The notes: a model not told the origin generated them from the sequence alone. Shown: positions 52,101 to 61,375, counted from the stretch's first letter. The stretch is DNA of 64,000 nucleotides from JANLYC01 sp963750495 (GCA_963750495.1 CAVVQV010000004.1:1178001-1242000), one strand, 5' to 3'. Numbers and translations: made by a program.

Positions 52101-53000
52101 GTGCCCGACCCTGCAGAGCCCTCGATGACTCGCCGCCGTGTCGAGTCCGACGGACTGCCGCTCGCCGTGTGGGAGGGACCGAACACCGGGCCGACCGTGG
52201 TGTTCGTCCATGGGTTCCCCGACACCCACGTGGTGTGGAACCGCGTCGTCGCGCAGCTCGTCGACGACTTCCATTGCGTGGTCTACGACGTCCGCGGTGC
52301 CGGCGACTCCGGCGTCCCGTCCAGCCGGGCGGGTTACCGGCTCGAGGGGCTGCGTGCCGATCTGGCCGCCGTGATCGACGCCGTCTCACCCGACGTGCCG
52401 GTCCATCTGGTCGGTCACGACTGGGGCTCCATCCAGGCCTGGGACGCCGTCGTCCGCGCCACCTCGGACGCCCCGCTGACCGGCCGGATCTCGACGTACA
52501 CGACGATCAGCGGTCCCTGCCTTGACCATGTGAGCGCCCTGATGGGAGCGGCTCGGCGCGGCGGGTGGGACCGCAAGCGCGAGGCGCTCGGTCAGGCGCT
52601 GCACTCGTGGTACATCTTCGCCTTCCAGGTCCCGTTGCTCCCCGAGCTGGTGCTGCGGGCGGTGAACCGCCGGCTGATCGCGAACCGGGAGCCAGGTCGG
52701 TACCACTTCGCGGACTCACTGCCGGACGACGCGGCTCGGGGCGTCAACCTGTACCGCGCCAACCTCGGTGGCCACCGGCCCAGGGTCCCCGGCGGCCCGT
52801 ACACGGACCTCCCGGTCCAGCTGATCGTGCCGACTGGTGACAAGTACGTGACGCCGGCGTTCTTCAGGGACCTCCCGAGATTCGTGAGTGACCTCACCCG
52901 CGTCGAGATCGATGCCGGGCACTGGGCACCACACACGCACGCAGCCGACGTGGCACGGCTGGTCGGCTCGTTCGTCACCTCGCACGCGGACACGGACTAA
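52101..53000 (+). CDS. alpha/beta hydrolase
   Basis: 299 residues from GTG 52101, preceded by GAGGAG. The oxyanion region VVFVHGFPDTHVVWNRVV, VVYDVRGAGDSGVPS, and LVGHDWGSIQAWDAVV (nucleophile Asp in GHDWG) are those of epoxide-hydrolase/haloalkane-dehalogenase-like enzymes. The acid near LIVPTGDKYVTP and the catalytic His in EIDAGHWAPHT complete the triad. Substrate unknown. Cytoplasmic, with no signal peptide. Confidence 0.88.
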   Translation: MPDPAEPSMTRRRVESDGLPLAVWEGPNTGPTVVFVHGFPDTHVVWNRVVAQLVDDFHCVVYDVRGAGDSGVPSSRAGYRLEGLRADLAAVIDAVSPDVPVHLVGHDWGSIQAWDAVVRATSDAPLTGRISTYTTISGPCLDHVSALMGAARRGGWDRKREALGQALHSWYIFAFQVPLLPELVLRAVNRRLIANREPGRYHFADSLPDDAARGVNLYRANLGGHRPRVPGGPYTDLPVQLIVPTGDKYVTPAFFRDLPRFVSDLTRVEIDAGHWAPHTHAADVARLVGSFVTSHADTD

Positions 53001-53056
53001 CTCCGCCACGCCTTCGTCGTTGGACCCAGGTCCGCCCGCGAGCTCTCGGAGGAACC

Positions 53057-54925
53057 GTGCCCGCACGTCCGTCGCGTCCTGCCCTACTGCCGATCACCGT
53101 TGCTACCTGCCTGCTGGGAGCCCTGGCAACGGTGTCCGGCCCGTCAGCCCCCACCGCAACCGCCAGTACCGGCCGGCCGGCGGCGTACACCAAGCGCGCC
53201 ATCACGATTCCGGTCAAGGTCGGCCCCCGGCGCGACATCGCTTGCTCGATCGTGGCCGACCTGTACCGCCCGAAAGGCACGGACCGGCAGCATCGGGCCC
53301 CGGCGATCCTCACGACCAACGGCTTCGGCGGCGCCAAGGACGACCCCAACCAGCAAGGCATCGGGCGCGGGTTCGCCCGCGAGGGATACGTCGTGCTCAG
53401 CTACTCGGGCCTGGGGTTCGGGGGATCGGACTGCAGGATCTACCTCGACCGTCCGGCCTACGACGGGACGGCCGGCAAACAGCTCGTCACGGTGCTGGCC
53501 GGCCGCAAGCCGGCGTACGACGCCAAGACCGGCAAGCCCTTCCGTATCGGGTTCGTGGCGCAGGAGCGACCGGGTGACCCGCGCGTCGGCATGATCGGAG
53601 GCTCCTACGGCGGGGAGATCCAGTACGCCGTCGCCAAGCAGGATCCTCGGGTCGACGCGCTGATCCCGATCATCACGTGGAACGACCTCAGCTACTCGCT
53701 GGCCCCCAACAACACCTCGCTGCGGCGCGGTGTCACGTATGGCACGCCCGGCGTCTACAAGAAGGAGTGGACCAACTTCTTCTTCGGCGTCGGCATCGCG
53801 GACGGTGTTGCCGGCACGAGCGTCGACCCTGGCCGCAACGCCGGCTGCCCCAACTTCGACCAACGCGCCTGTGTGGCCAAGGCCCAGCTCGACGCGCAGG
53901 GCTACCCCGACGCACAGACGCGTTCGTTCGCCCGGCATGCCTCCGTGACGTCCTACGTCAGCGAGGTCACGGTGCCGACCCTGCTGGTCCAGGGACAGAA
54001 CGACACCCTGTTCGACCTGCAGGAGGCGGTGGCCACCTACCGCTCGCTCCGTAGACAGGGCACGCCGACGCGGATGATCTGGCAGTCCTGGGGACATTCC
54101 GGCGGCACACCCGCACCCGGCGAGATCGACCTCGACGCCGAGTCCCTCCGGGACAGCCTGCTCGGCCGACGGTTCCTGCACTGGATGAACCACTACGTCA
54201 GAGGCGCCCACAAGTCTCCGGTCGGGCCCAGGTTCTGCTACTTCCGCGACTGGGTGCACTACGACACGGCCCCGGGACGCGCGGGTCGGGCGATAGCCGA
54301 GGCGTACGCCTGCAGGTCGCGCTACACCGGCGGCGACCGTGACCGGACGCTCTACTTCTCGGGTGACTCGCGACTGCGATCCAGGTTGTCGAACGTCACG
54401 TCCGGCAAGGCCTCCTACTCGAACAGCCCCGGCGCTGCCACCAGCTACAGCGAGACCTCGGCCCTCGAGGGCGGCCCGGTCAACAACCCACCGAGCGACG
54501 GTCCCGGAACCTACGCGGCCTTCACCACGCGCCCGCTGGCCAGGGAGGCCCACGTGGTCGGCACGCCCATCCTGCGGTTGCACGTGCGTGCACCCGTCGC
54601 CCAGTCCGGCCAGGGCACCGACCCCGGCGCGCAGCTGGTGCTGTTCGCGAAGATCTACGACGTCGCCCCCGAAGGCACCCAGACGCTCCAGCACCGACTG
54701 GTCTCACCGGTGCGCGTCACCGACGTCACCAAGCCCGTACGGATCGAGCTCCCCGGTGTGGTCCAGCGCATCAGGGCCGGCCATCGCATCCGTGTGGTCA
54801 TCGCCGCCAGCGACCAGGCGTACTCCGGAAACACGGCGGCACAGCCGGTGACCGTCACGACCTCGCCGAAGCACCCCAGCCTGCTGCGTCTCCCGCTGGA
54901 TGGCCGGCCGCTGCGGTGGCGATGA
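53057..54925 (+). CDS. secreted CocE/NonD (X-Pro dipeptidyl-peptidase, S15) hydrolase
   Basis: 622 residues from GTG 53057 with GGAGG. An N-terminal signal peptide (basic start, hydrophobic ALLPITVATCLLGALATVSG, cleavage near SAPTATA) is followed by the S15 hydrolase domain: APAILTTNGFGG, FAREGYVVLSYSGLGFGGSDC, the nucleophile elbow MIGGSYGGEIQYA, LLVQGQNDTLFDLQEA and WQSWGHSGG with the catalytic His. The jelly-roll C-terminal domain (residues about 420-615) is the usual CocE/NonD one. It likely acts outside the cell on peptides or esters. Confidence 0.88.
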   Translation: MPARPSRPALLPITVATCLLGALATVSGPSAPTATASTGRPAAYTKRAITIPVKVGPRRDIACSIVADLYRPKGTDRQHRAPAILTTNGFGGAKDDPNQQGIGRGFAREGYVVLSYSGLGFGGSDCRIYLDRPAYDGTAGKQLVTVLAGRKPAYDAKTGKPFRIGFVAQERPGDPRVGMIGGSYGGEIQYAVAKQDPRVDALIPIITWNDLSYSLAPNNTSLRRGVTYGTPGVYKKEWTNFFFGVGIADGVAGTSVDPGRNAGCPNFDQRACVAKAQLDAQGYPDAQTRSFARHASVTSYVSEVTVPTLLVQGQNDTLFDLQEAVATYRSLRRQGTPTRMIWQSWGHSGGTPAPGEIDLDAESLRDSLLGRRFLHWMNHYVRGAHKSPVGPRFCYFRDWVHYDTAPGRAGRAIAEAYACRSRYTGGDRDRTLYFSGDSRLRSRLSNVTSGKASYSNSPGAATSYSETSALEGGPVNNPPSDGPGTYAAFTTRPLAREAHVVGTPILRLHVRAPVAQSGQGTDPGAQLVLFAKIYDVAPEGTQTLQHRLVSPVRVTDVTKPVRIELPGVVQRIRAGHRIRVVIAASDQAYSGNTAAQPVTVTTSPKHPSLLRLPLDGRPLRWR

Positions 54926-54932
54926 CCTGGGG

Positions 54933-54948
54933 CCGCTGCGAACAGCGG
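54933..54948. terminator. compact hairpin between convergent genes
   Basis: CCGCTG at 54933-54938 pairs with CAGCGG at 54943-54948 across a CGAA loop, filling the 23-base gap between the CocE/NonD and B12-binding gene stops. It is a plausible bidirectional terminator, though without a U-tract. Confidence 0.5.
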
Positions 54949-55383
54949 TCAGTCTGCCGGGTGCTGGGTGGACATCGCGGACCTGACCCAGTCGACGACG
55001 TCCTGCGTCTTGGCGCCCGGGGTGAAGATCTTCGCCACTCCGGCCTCCTCGAGCAACGGGATGTCGCCCTCGGGGATGATGCCGCCACCGAAGACCAGGA
55101 TGTCGTCGGCCGCACGCTCGCGCAGCAGCTCGATCACCTTCTGGAACAGCGTCATGTGGGCGCCGGACAGCACGGACAGCCCGATGATGTCGGCGTCCTC
55201 CTGCAGCGCGGTCTCGACGATCTGCTGGGGCGACTGGTGGAGGCCGGTGTAGATGACCTCCATGCCGGCGTCCCGCAGGGCGCGCGCGATCACCTTGGCG
55301 CCGCGGTCGTGCCCGTCGAGGCCGGGCTTGGCCACCACGATCCGGATCGGGCCCGTCACCTGTTCAGCCGACTGCTCACTCAC
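54949..55383 (-). CDS. cobalamin B12-binding protein (methylmalonyl-CoA mutase small-subunit type)
   Basis: 144 residues from GTG 55383. IRIVVAKPGLDGHDRGAKVIARALRDAGMEVIYTGLHQSPQQIVETALQEDADIIGLSVLSGAHMTLFQKVIELLRERAADDILVFGGGIIPEGDI is the complete B12 domain of the acyl-CoA mutase type, with the DGHDRG motif whose histidine coordinates cobalt. As a free-standing small subunit it would pair with a separately encoded mutase large subunit such as methylmalonyl- or isobutyryl-CoA mutase; none is in the window. It is distinct from the corrinoid methyltransferase protein at 36254, lacking the helical cap. Confidence 0.92.
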   Translation of the reverse strand: MSEQSAEQVTGPIRIVVAKPGLDGHDRGAKVIARALRDAGMEVIYTGLHQSPQQIVETALQEDADIIGLSVLSGAHMTLFQKVIELLRERAADDILVFGGGIIPEGDIPLLEEAGVAKIFTPGAKTQDVVDWVRSAMSTQHPAD

Positions 55384-55570
55384 GTGCCCACCGCCTCGTC
55401 CTGGCCCCGGAGGGCCTCCATACAACGCTTGCAGGGTAACGAATCCGACCCGAACTGCCATCGGGCGGGTCGGTCGCCTGCCGACCGCAGCGTCCCTCGG
55501 TACCCTGCTACCCACGAGTACGCATGGCCTGCGCCATGCGCGGGGGTCGCGACAGGAGTGTGAGCGGGCA

Positions 55571-56452
55571 GTGCTGAGGCCGACCGTCCGGGCCGTGCGT
55601 GCCATGTCTGCGCTGGCAGTCGAGGTGGGCTGGGTCACCGCCCACGCGGCGATCTACCCGCTCGGACTGCTCCGCGACCGGGGCGACAATCCCGACCCCG
55701 CCCGGTTCCGGTTCGGCGACCTGCCCCTCGCGCAGCGGGGGCTGCTCGGAGCCGACGTGCTGGCGGCGAGCACCCCGATCGTGCTGATCCACGGCATCGT
55801 CGACAACCGCACGATCTTCGCCATGCTGCGACGTGGCCTTCGGCGGCGCGGCTTTACGTGCATCCGCACCTTCTCCTACGGGCCGCACACCAATGATCTC
55901 CGCGCCACCGCCGCCCGGTTCGGCGAGTATGTGGAGGCGCTGGCGGCCGAGACCGGCAGCGACCGGGTGCACGTCATCGGGCACTCCCTCGGCGGAATCA
56001 TCGCCCGCTACTACGTGCAGCGGCTGGGCGGTGACGCGGTCGTGTCTACCCTCGTGACCCTGGGGAGCCCGCACCACGGCACCCAGGCGGCGCGGCTGCT
56101 TCCTCACCGCCTCGTCCGACAGTTGCGACCGGGCAGCGACGTGCTGGCTGAGCTGGCGGAGCCTGCCGACTGCTCGACCCGGTTCCTGGTGTTCTACAGC
56201 GACGTCGACCAGCTGATCGTGCCGGCCCGCAACGCCGCGCTGGACCACCCGGACCTCCAGGTACGGAATGTGCTGGTGTCGGGAGTGGGCCACCTCTCGC
56301 TCCCGATCAACGGTCGCATCGTGCACGAGACCTGCACCGCGCTGGCCGGAGCGGCTGGATCCGCCCCATCGGCGCGCTCACCTAAGTCGAGCGACTCGAC
56401 CGACACACTGGGGTCCGCCGCCGACGACCTGCACGGCCGGACGCCGGCCTGA
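55571..56452 (+). CDS. lipase/esterase, alpha/beta fold (EstA/LipA-like)
   Basis: About 293 residues from GTG 55571; a start at ATG 55604 is also possible. PIVLIHGIVDNRTIFAMLRRGLRRRGFTCIRTFSYGP supplies the oxyanion hole, RVHVIGHSLGGIIARYYVQRLGGD the nucleophile serine, LVTLGSPHHGTQAA the lipase signature, and YSDVDQLIVP and GVGHLSLPIN the acid and histidine. The N-terminal 40 residues contain a hydrophobic stretch (AVEVGWVTAHAAIYPLGLL) that may anchor it. The C-terminus is Ser/Ala-rich. Confidence 0.85.
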   Translation: MLRPTVRAVRAMSALAVEVGWVTAHAAIYPLGLLRDRGDNPDPARFRFGDLPLAQRGLLGADVLAASTPIVLIHGIVDNRTIFAMLRRGLRRRGFTCIRTFSYGPHTNDLRATAARFGEYVEALAAETGSDRVHVIGHSLGGIIARYYVQRLGGDAVVSTLVTLGSPHHGTQAARLLPHRLVRQLRPGSDVLAELAEPADCSTRFLVFYSDVDQLIVPARNAALDHPDLQVRNVLVSGVGHLSLPINGRIVHETCTALAGAAGSAPSARSPKSSDSTDTLGSAADDLHGRTPA

Positions 56453-56540
56453 CTCATGCTGCCGGCGAAAGATGACTGTGCGTCACGGCAAACCTACGCC
56501 AAGTCTCGTGTCGTACCCTTTTTGTCCTCATTCACACCTG

Positions 56541-56579
56541 CGGAATGGGGGTTGGGTTTCGCAACCCGTTGCCATTCCG
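56541..56579 (+). promoter_or_regulatory. two-tier hairpin in the leader of the M23 peptidase gene
   Basis: CGGAATGG at 56541-56548 pairs perfectly with CCATTCCG at 56572-56579, and inside it GGGTT at 56554-56558 pairs with AACCC at 56563-56567 around a TCGC loop. It lies 43 bases before the start of the peptidase gene and about 90 after the lipase stop. It may be a terminator or a leader element; I do not recognise a known riboswitch. Confidence 0.5.
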
Positions 56580-56622
56580 TTACGCTCGAAACTTCGTGCC
56601 CCCCGGCCCACCGAAAGGACCC

Positions 56623-57510
56623 GTGAGCGTGTCGTCGCACCGTGCGAGCAAGCACCGCGTCAACAGGCCTTCGGCGACCCCTCGGCGCAGCGCCACAGGC
56701 GCACATTCATCCCCTTCCGCCTCAGTGGACAACCACGTCCAGGGCGGCCGGCGCAAGGCCGGCTCGACCCCTCGTCGTACCGTCGGGATCTCGTTGTCGA
56801 CGATGATCGGTGGGGGCGCCCTGCTGGCGGCCGCGGTCGGCGCTGCCACTGCCGGCCAGGCGATCACGACCACACCGACGCCGACGGCGAGTCACCACGG
56901 CAGCTACGTGGCCAACCTCTCGTCGGCCTCGCTCGCGGGACGGGACGCCACGCAGGTCAGCCGTGGTGGTGCCCGGCCGAGCCTCGCGTCCGGGCAGGCC
57001 TCGCCCCAGACCGAGGCCGAGATCCAGGCCCGCGCCCGCAACCAGGTGCTCAAGTCAGCAGCGAACGACGCTCAGAACTACGCGGAACAGCTCTCCAGCG
57101 ACCAGTGGGTCCTGCCGACGAGCGGGTTCCACATCACCGTCTGGTTCGGCGAGAGTGGTGGCTACTGGTCGTCCGGCTACCACACCGGTATCGACTTCGC
57201 GACGGCGTACGGAACTCCGGCGGTCGCGGTCGGGAATGCCACGGTCGCCCAGGCCGGCTGGGACGGTTCCTACGGCAACCAGGTCCGTCTGCAGTTCGAT
57301 AACGGTGACGAGGTCTGGTACAACCACCTGTCGGCGATCGAGGTGACCGAGGGCCAGAGCATCCTCAAGGGCCAGGAGATCGGACGCGTCGGTGACACCG
57401 GCAACGCCTACGGCTACCACCTGCACTTCGAGTACCGGCTTGCCGCCGATCTCGAGACCGCCGTCGACCCGGTTCCGTTCTTTGCCGAGCACGGCCTCCC
57501 GCTGACCTGA
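56623..57510 (+). CDS. M23 family metallopeptidase
   Basis: 295 residues from GTG 56623 (GTG 56629 fits the AAAGGA site equally well). A basic cytoplasmic leader precedes one hydrophobic segment (STMIGGGALLAAAVGAATAGQA), probably a signal anchor. After a Ser/Ala-rich, partly helical linker comes the LytM domain with the zinc motifs HTGIDFA (His-x3-Asp) and HLHFEYRL. It cleaves peptidoglycan cross-bridges or acts as an adaptor. The equivalent in M. tuberculosis (Rv0950c) is also next to uvrD1. Confidence 0.92.
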   Translation: MSVSSHRASKHRVNRPSATPRRSATGAHSSPSASVDNHVQGGRRKAGSTPRRTVGISLSTMIGGGALLAAAVGAATAGQAITTTPTPTASHHGSYVANLSSASLAGRDATQVSRGGARPSLASGQASPQTEAEIQARARNQVLKSAANDAQNYAEQLSSDQWVLPTSGFHITVWFGESGGYWSSGYHTGIDFATAYGTPAVAVGNATVAQAGWDGSYGNQVRLQFDNGDEVWYNHLSAIEVTEGQSILKGQEIGRVGDTGNAYGYHLHFEYRLAADLETAVDPVPFFAEHGLPLT

Positions 57511-57593
57511 TCTCGGCCTCGCGTCGCGCCAGCGGAGCGAACCACTGGTTGACCCGCAGCGATGTCCTCGTAGCCCCGTAACATGTGAGGGAC

Positions 57594-60035
57594 ATGTCTG
57601 CGCTGTTCCCGCTGACCCCTCTGGTTCAGCCCTCCTCCGCCGTGCCCGCGGACAACGACGCCCCCGACGACGGCCCGTCACGACGACGCCGGCCCTCTGC
57701 CGACGAGCTTCTCGACGGACTCAACCCGAGCCAGCGACAGGCGGTCACGCACGAGGGGTCGGCCCTGCTGGTCGTGGCCGGCGCCGGCTCCGGCAAGACC
57801 CGGGTGCTCACCCGCCGGATCGCCTGGCTGCTCTCCCAACGCAAGGCCCACCCCGGTTCGATCCTGGCCATCACGTTCACCAACAAGGCAGCCGCCGAGA
57901 TGCGCGCGCGGGTCGAGGAGCTCGTCGGCGGCCGCGCGAAGATCATGTGGGTCTCGACCTTCCACTCGTCGTGCGTGCGCATCCTGCGCCGCGAGGTCAG
58001 CCGGCTCGGGTACGGCTCGAACTTCTCGATCTACGACGACGCCGACGCCCGCCGCCTGATGGGCCTCGTGTGCCGTGACCTCGATCTCGACCAGAAGAGA
58101 TATGCCCCGCGAGCAGTTCTCAACTGGGTCAGCAACTGCAAGAACGAGCTGCTCGACCCAGCAGTGGCCACGGCCAGGGCGAACAACCACCTCGAGCGCA
58201 CCTTCGCCGAGTGCTACACGACCTACCAGGCGCGACTACGCGCAGCCAACGCGCTCGACTTCGACGACCTGATCATGACGACCGTGCACCTCTTCCAGTC
58301 ATTCCCCGAGGTGCGCGAGACCTATCGCCGCCGGTTCCGCCACGTGCTCGTCGACGAGTACCAGGACACCAACCACGCGCAGTACGTCCTGGTGCGCGAG
58401 CTCTGCGGGGCCGGTGCCACCCGGCGTACGGCGGACGGCGACCTCGTCGGCGCCACGTCCGGCGGGATGACCGGTCCCGGTCCCGGCGAGCCCGCCACCG
58501 AGCCCGCTGAGCTCATGGTCGTCGGCGACGCCGACCAGTCGATCTACGCGTTCCGCGGCGCCAACATCCGCAACATCCTGGCGTTCGAAGAAGATTTCCC
58601 CGCAGCCAGCACCATCCTGCTCGAGCAGAACTACCGCTCCACCCAGACCATCCTCAACGCCGCCAACGCGGTCATCTCACGCAACCAGGGCCGCAAGTCC
58701 AAGAACCTGTGGTCCGACGCCGGCGACGGTGAGCCGATCGTGGGCTACGTCGCCGACAACGAGCACGACGAGGCCCAGTTCGTCGCCGAGGAGATCGACC
58801 GGCTGAGTGACGAGAAGCACGCGACCCCGGGAGGCATCGCGGTCTTCTATCGCACCAATGCTCAGAGCCGCGTCTTCGAGGAGGTGTTCATCCGCGTCGG
58901 CCTGCCCTACAAGGTCGTCGGCGGGGTGCGGTTCTACGAGCGGCGCGAGGTCCGTGATGCGCTCGCGTACCTCCGCCTGCTCGTCAACCCCGACGACACC
59001 GTGTCGCTTCGCCGGATCCTCAACGTCCCCAAGCGCGGGATCGGTGACCGCGCCGAGGCCTGCGTCGAGGTGCTGTCCCAGCGGACCGCCACGTCGTACT
59101 GGGAGGCCCTGCGGCACGCCGTCGACGCCCCCGGCATCGCCACCCGGTCGCTCAACAACGTCGAGGCGTTCGTGGCGATGGTCGAAGAGCTGCAGGCACT
59201 GGTCGAGAGTGGCGCACGCCCCGACGTCGTGCTCGAGGACGTACTCACGAAGTCCGGCTACCTGGCCGAGCTCGAGCAGTCCGACGACCCCCAGGACGAG
59301 ACCCGGGTCGAGAACCTCGGCGAGCTGGTGGCGGTCGCCCGCGAGTTCGCCGACGAGCTCGAGGACGCCTCCCTCGGCGACTTCCTCGAGCGGGTCGCGC
59401 TGGTCGCCGACTCCGACCAGATTCCCGACGAGGACGAGTCCGGCGGCGTCGTCACGCTGATGACGCTGCACACCGCGAAGGGGCTGGAGTTCCCCGTGGT
59501 CTTCCTGACCGGGCTCGAGGACGGCATCTTCCCGCACTCGCGTTCGCTCGGCGATCCGACCGAGCTCGAGGAGGAGCGCCGGCTCGCCTACGTCGGGCTC
59601 ACGCGGGCACAGCAGCGGTTGTACGTCTCCCGAGCGGTCGTGCGATCAGCCTGGGGAGCACCGCAGCACAATCCCCCGTCGCGGTTCCTCGAGGAGCTGC
59701 CGGCGACCCTCATCGACTGGAAGCGCACCGAGTCGGCACAGACGGTCTGGGGCAGCTCGTCGGCCTCCAGCCGGTACGTCGAATCCGGTGGTTACATCCC
59801 CGCCTCGACGTCGATCACCCGGCGCCAAGTCACCACGCCACCACCCAAGCCGACCAAGGGGACGCGGCCGGTTCCATCGCTCGAACCCGGTGACCGCGTC
59901 GTCCACGACACGTTCGGGATGGGGTCGGTCGTCACCGTCGAGGGGATCGGTGACAAGTCGGTGGCGTCCATCGACTTCGGGTCTACCGGAGTCAAACGGC
60001 TGCTGTTGCGCTATTCACCGGTCGAGAAGCTCTGA
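57594..60035 (+). CDS. pcrA: ATP-dependent DNA helicase PcrA/UvrD
   Basis: 813 residues from ATG 57594 (GTG 57585 is the alternative). Superfamily 1A helicase motifs in order: LNPSQRQAV (Q motif), VVAGAGSGKTRVL (Walker A), ILAITFTNKAAAEMR, LVDEYQDTNHAQY (motif II), VVGDADQSIYAFRGA, LEQNYRST, and VTLMTLHTAKGLEFPVVFL. An insertion rich in Gly/Pro near residues 285-310 separates motifs II and III. The C-terminal 60 residues form the Tudor-like RNA-polymerase-interacting domain (PSLEPGDRVVHDTFGMGSVVTVEGIGDKSVASIDFGSTGVKRLLLRYSPVEKL). It works in nucleotide excision and replication repair. Confidence 0.96.
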   Translation: MSALFPLTPLVQPSSAVPADNDAPDDGPSRRRRPSADELLDGLNPSQRQAVTHEGSALLVVAGAGSGKTRVLTRRIAWLLSQRKAHPGSILAITFTNKAAAEMRARVEELVGGRAKIMWVSTFHSSCVRILRREVSRLGYGSNFSIYDDADARRLMGLVCRDLDLDQKRYAPRAVLNWVSNCKNELLDPAVATARANNHLERTFAECYTTYQARLRAANALDFDDLIMTTVHLFQSFPEVRETYRRRFRHVLVDEYQDTNHAQYVLVRELCGAGATRRTADGDLVGATSGGMTGPGPGEPATEPAELMVVGDADQSIYAFRGANIRNILAFEEDFPAASTILLEQNYRSTQTILNAANAVISRNQGRKSKNLWSDAGDGEPIVGYVADNEHDEAQFVAEEIDRLSDEKHATPGGIAVFYRTNAQSRVFEEVFIRVGLPYKVVGGVRFYERREVRDALAYLRLLVNPDDTVSLRRILNVPKRGIGDRAEACVEVLSQRTATSYWEALRHAVDAPGIATRSLNNVEAFVAMVEELQALVESGARPDVVLEDVLTKSGYLAELEQSDDPQDETRVENLGELVAVAREFADELEDASLGDFLERVALVADSDQIPDEDESGGVVTLMTLHTAKGLEFPVVFLTGLEDGIFPHSRSLGDPTELEEERRLAYVGLTRAQQRLYVSRAVVRSAWGAPQHNPPSRFLEELPATLIDWKRTESAQTVWGSSSASSRYVESGGYIPASTSITRRQVTTPPPKPTKGTRPVPSLEPGDRVVHDTFGMGSVVTVEGIGDKSVASIDFGSTGVKRLLLRYSPVEKL

Positions 60036-60045
60036 GCCGACCGCC

Positions 60046-60387
60046 CTACCAGAAGACTGCGACGCCGACGTTGCCGACGGTGAGCAGCAAGATGCCCATG
60101 AAGAGGCCGCGCGGGACCGCGTCCTTGCGCCGGTTGATCCAGCACAGCACCGTGATCACCAGCGCGACGGCCAGCTTGACGCCGACCTTGCCGTGGTCGA
60201 CGGGGTCGTCCTGTCCCTCGATGACGCCGACGAGGAGCAGTCCCGTCACGACCTGCGTGAGCGCACCGTGCAGCATCGCGGAGTTGACCACGTGGGTGTC
60301 GTCGCGCAGCTGCACCAGCGCCCCACCCAGCAGGCTGGCCATGCCCAGCAGGTGGATGAACAACAGGACGTGCCGCACGAAGTCCAC
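60046..60387 (-). CDS. small integral membrane protein, four spans
   Basis: 113 residues from GTG 60387, which directly follows the GNAT stop. Four hydrophobic stretches are seen (VRHVLLFIHLLGMASLLGGAL, AMLHGALTQVVTGLLLVGVIE, VGVKLAVALVITVLCWINRR, GLFMGILLLTVGNVGVAVFW). Histidines in the first spans (RHVLLFIH) recall small heme-related or copper-related membrane proteins, but no function can be assigned. Co-transcription with the GNAT gene is likely. Confidence 0.75.
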   Translation of the reverse strand: MDFVRHVLLFIHLLGMASLLGGALVQLRDDTHVVNSAMLHGALTQVVTGLLLVGVIEGQDDPVDHGKVGVKLAVALVITVLCWINRRKDAVPRGLFMGILLLTVGNVGVAVFW

Positions 60388-60687
60388 TCAACTGCCTTCC
60401 GTCGGAGCCACCAGGTCGTCGTACTCACGGTGCTTCTGTAGGAACCGTTGCACGAACGGGCAGAGAGGGCGCAGCGACATGCCGGTGTCGCGCACCTGGT
60501 CCAGGACACGCCGCACGAGCAGGTCGCCCAGGCCCTGGCCCGAGTATGCCGGGTCGATCTCTGTGTGGACCGCGACGAACACGTCGCCGCGGAGGCGGTA
60601 GTCCATGAAGCCGGCCCGGACACCGTCGAGGTCCAGGACGTAGCGAGACTCGGCGGGGACGTCGGAGATCTCGGGCACGGCATCCAC
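60388..60687 (-). CDS. GNAT family N-acetyltransferase (YjdJ-like, short)
   Basis: 99 residues: RYVLDLDGVRAGFMDYRLRGDVFVAVHTEIDPAYSGQGLGDLLVRRVLDQVRDTGMSLRPLCPFVQRFLQKHREYDDLV matches the minimal GNAT fold of the GNAT_2/YidJ group, with the acetyl-CoA loop SGQGLG and the characteristic CPFVQRFLQKHREYDDLV ending. Cytoplasmic; substrate unknown. Immediately upstream of the small membrane protein gene. Confidence 0.88.
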   Translation of the reverse strand: MDAVPEISDVPAESRYVLDLDGVRAGFMDYRLRGDVFVAVHTEIDPAYSGQGLGDLLVRRVLDQVRDTGMSLRPLCPFVQRFLQKHREYDDLVAPTEGS

Positions 60688-60714
60688 CCGGGCGAACCTA
60701 GCCCCGACGCCACG

Positions 60715-61374
60715 TCAGAGCAATCTGCGCTCGTTGGCCCACCGGGTCAGCTCGTGGCGCGACGACAGCTGAAGCTTGCGCAGCACGCTCGAGACGTGGG
60801 TCTCGACGGTCTTGATCGAGATGAACAGTGTCGACGCGACCTCCTTGTAGGCGTAGCCGCGAGCGATCAGCCGCATCACCTCGCGTTCGCGCTCGGTCAG
60901 TCGATCGAGGTCCTCGTCGATGTCGGAGACGTCGATCTGGCCCGCGAACGCGTCCAGCACGAAGCCGGCCAGTCGCGGCGAGAAGACCGCGTCACCGTCA
61001 CTGACCCGGCGGATGGCGGCCACGAGCTCCGGCCCGGTGATGTTCTTGGTGACATAGCCACGGGCGCCTCCGCGGATCACCGCGATCACGTCCTCGGCAG
61101 CGTCGGACACGCTGAGCGCGAGGAACCGCACCTCGGGATGCCGGGTCGTCGTACGTCGGAGCACCTCGGTGCCGCCGCCTCCCGGGAGATGGACGTCGAG
61201 CAGCACGACGTCGGGGACCTCCCTGTCGATGACCGCCACGGCCTCGTCGACATCCGCCGCCTCGGCCACGACGTCGACAGCGGGGCCGAGCTCGGCCTTG
61301 ACACCCGTTCGGAACATCGCATGGTCGTCGACCAGCACGACCCGGAGAGACTTGCCGCTCTTCGTGGTTTGCAC
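60715..61374 (-). CDS. LuxR/NarL family response regulator
   Basis: 219 residues from GTG 61374 with a clear AGGAGG. The receiver domain has VVLVDDHAMFRTGVKAEL, phospho-acceptor Asp60 in VVLLDVHLPGGGG, and FLALSVSD and RGYVTKNITGPEL at the switch positions. The C-terminal LuxR helix-turn-helix is LTEREREVMRLIARGYAYKEVASTLFISIKTVETHVSSVLRKL. It pairs with the histidine kinase encoded one base upstream. Confidence 0.95.
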   Translation of the reverse strand: MQTTKSGKSLRVVLVDDHAMFRTGVKAELGPAVDVVAEAADVDEAVAVIDREVPDVVLLDVHLPGGGGTEVLRRTTTRHPEVRFLALSVSDAAEDVIAVIRGGARGYVTKNITGPELVAAIRRVSDGDAVFSPRLAGFVLDAFAGQIDVSDIDEDLDRLTEREREVMRLIARGYAYKEVASTLFISIKTVETHVSSVLRKLQLSSRHELTRWANERRLL

Positions 61375-61375
61375 C

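Noticed and set aside
54949..55383. B12-binding protein as a second methyltransferase corrinoid carrier
   Set aside because: It lacks the helical cap domain of methyltransferase corrinoid proteins and matches the acyl-CoA mutase small-subunit type (DGHDRG), far from the demethylation operon.
56453..56622. Cyclic di-AMP (ydaO-type) riboswitch before the M23 peptidase gene
   Set aside because: The conserved ydaO consensus blocks were not found; only a simple two-tier stem is visible.
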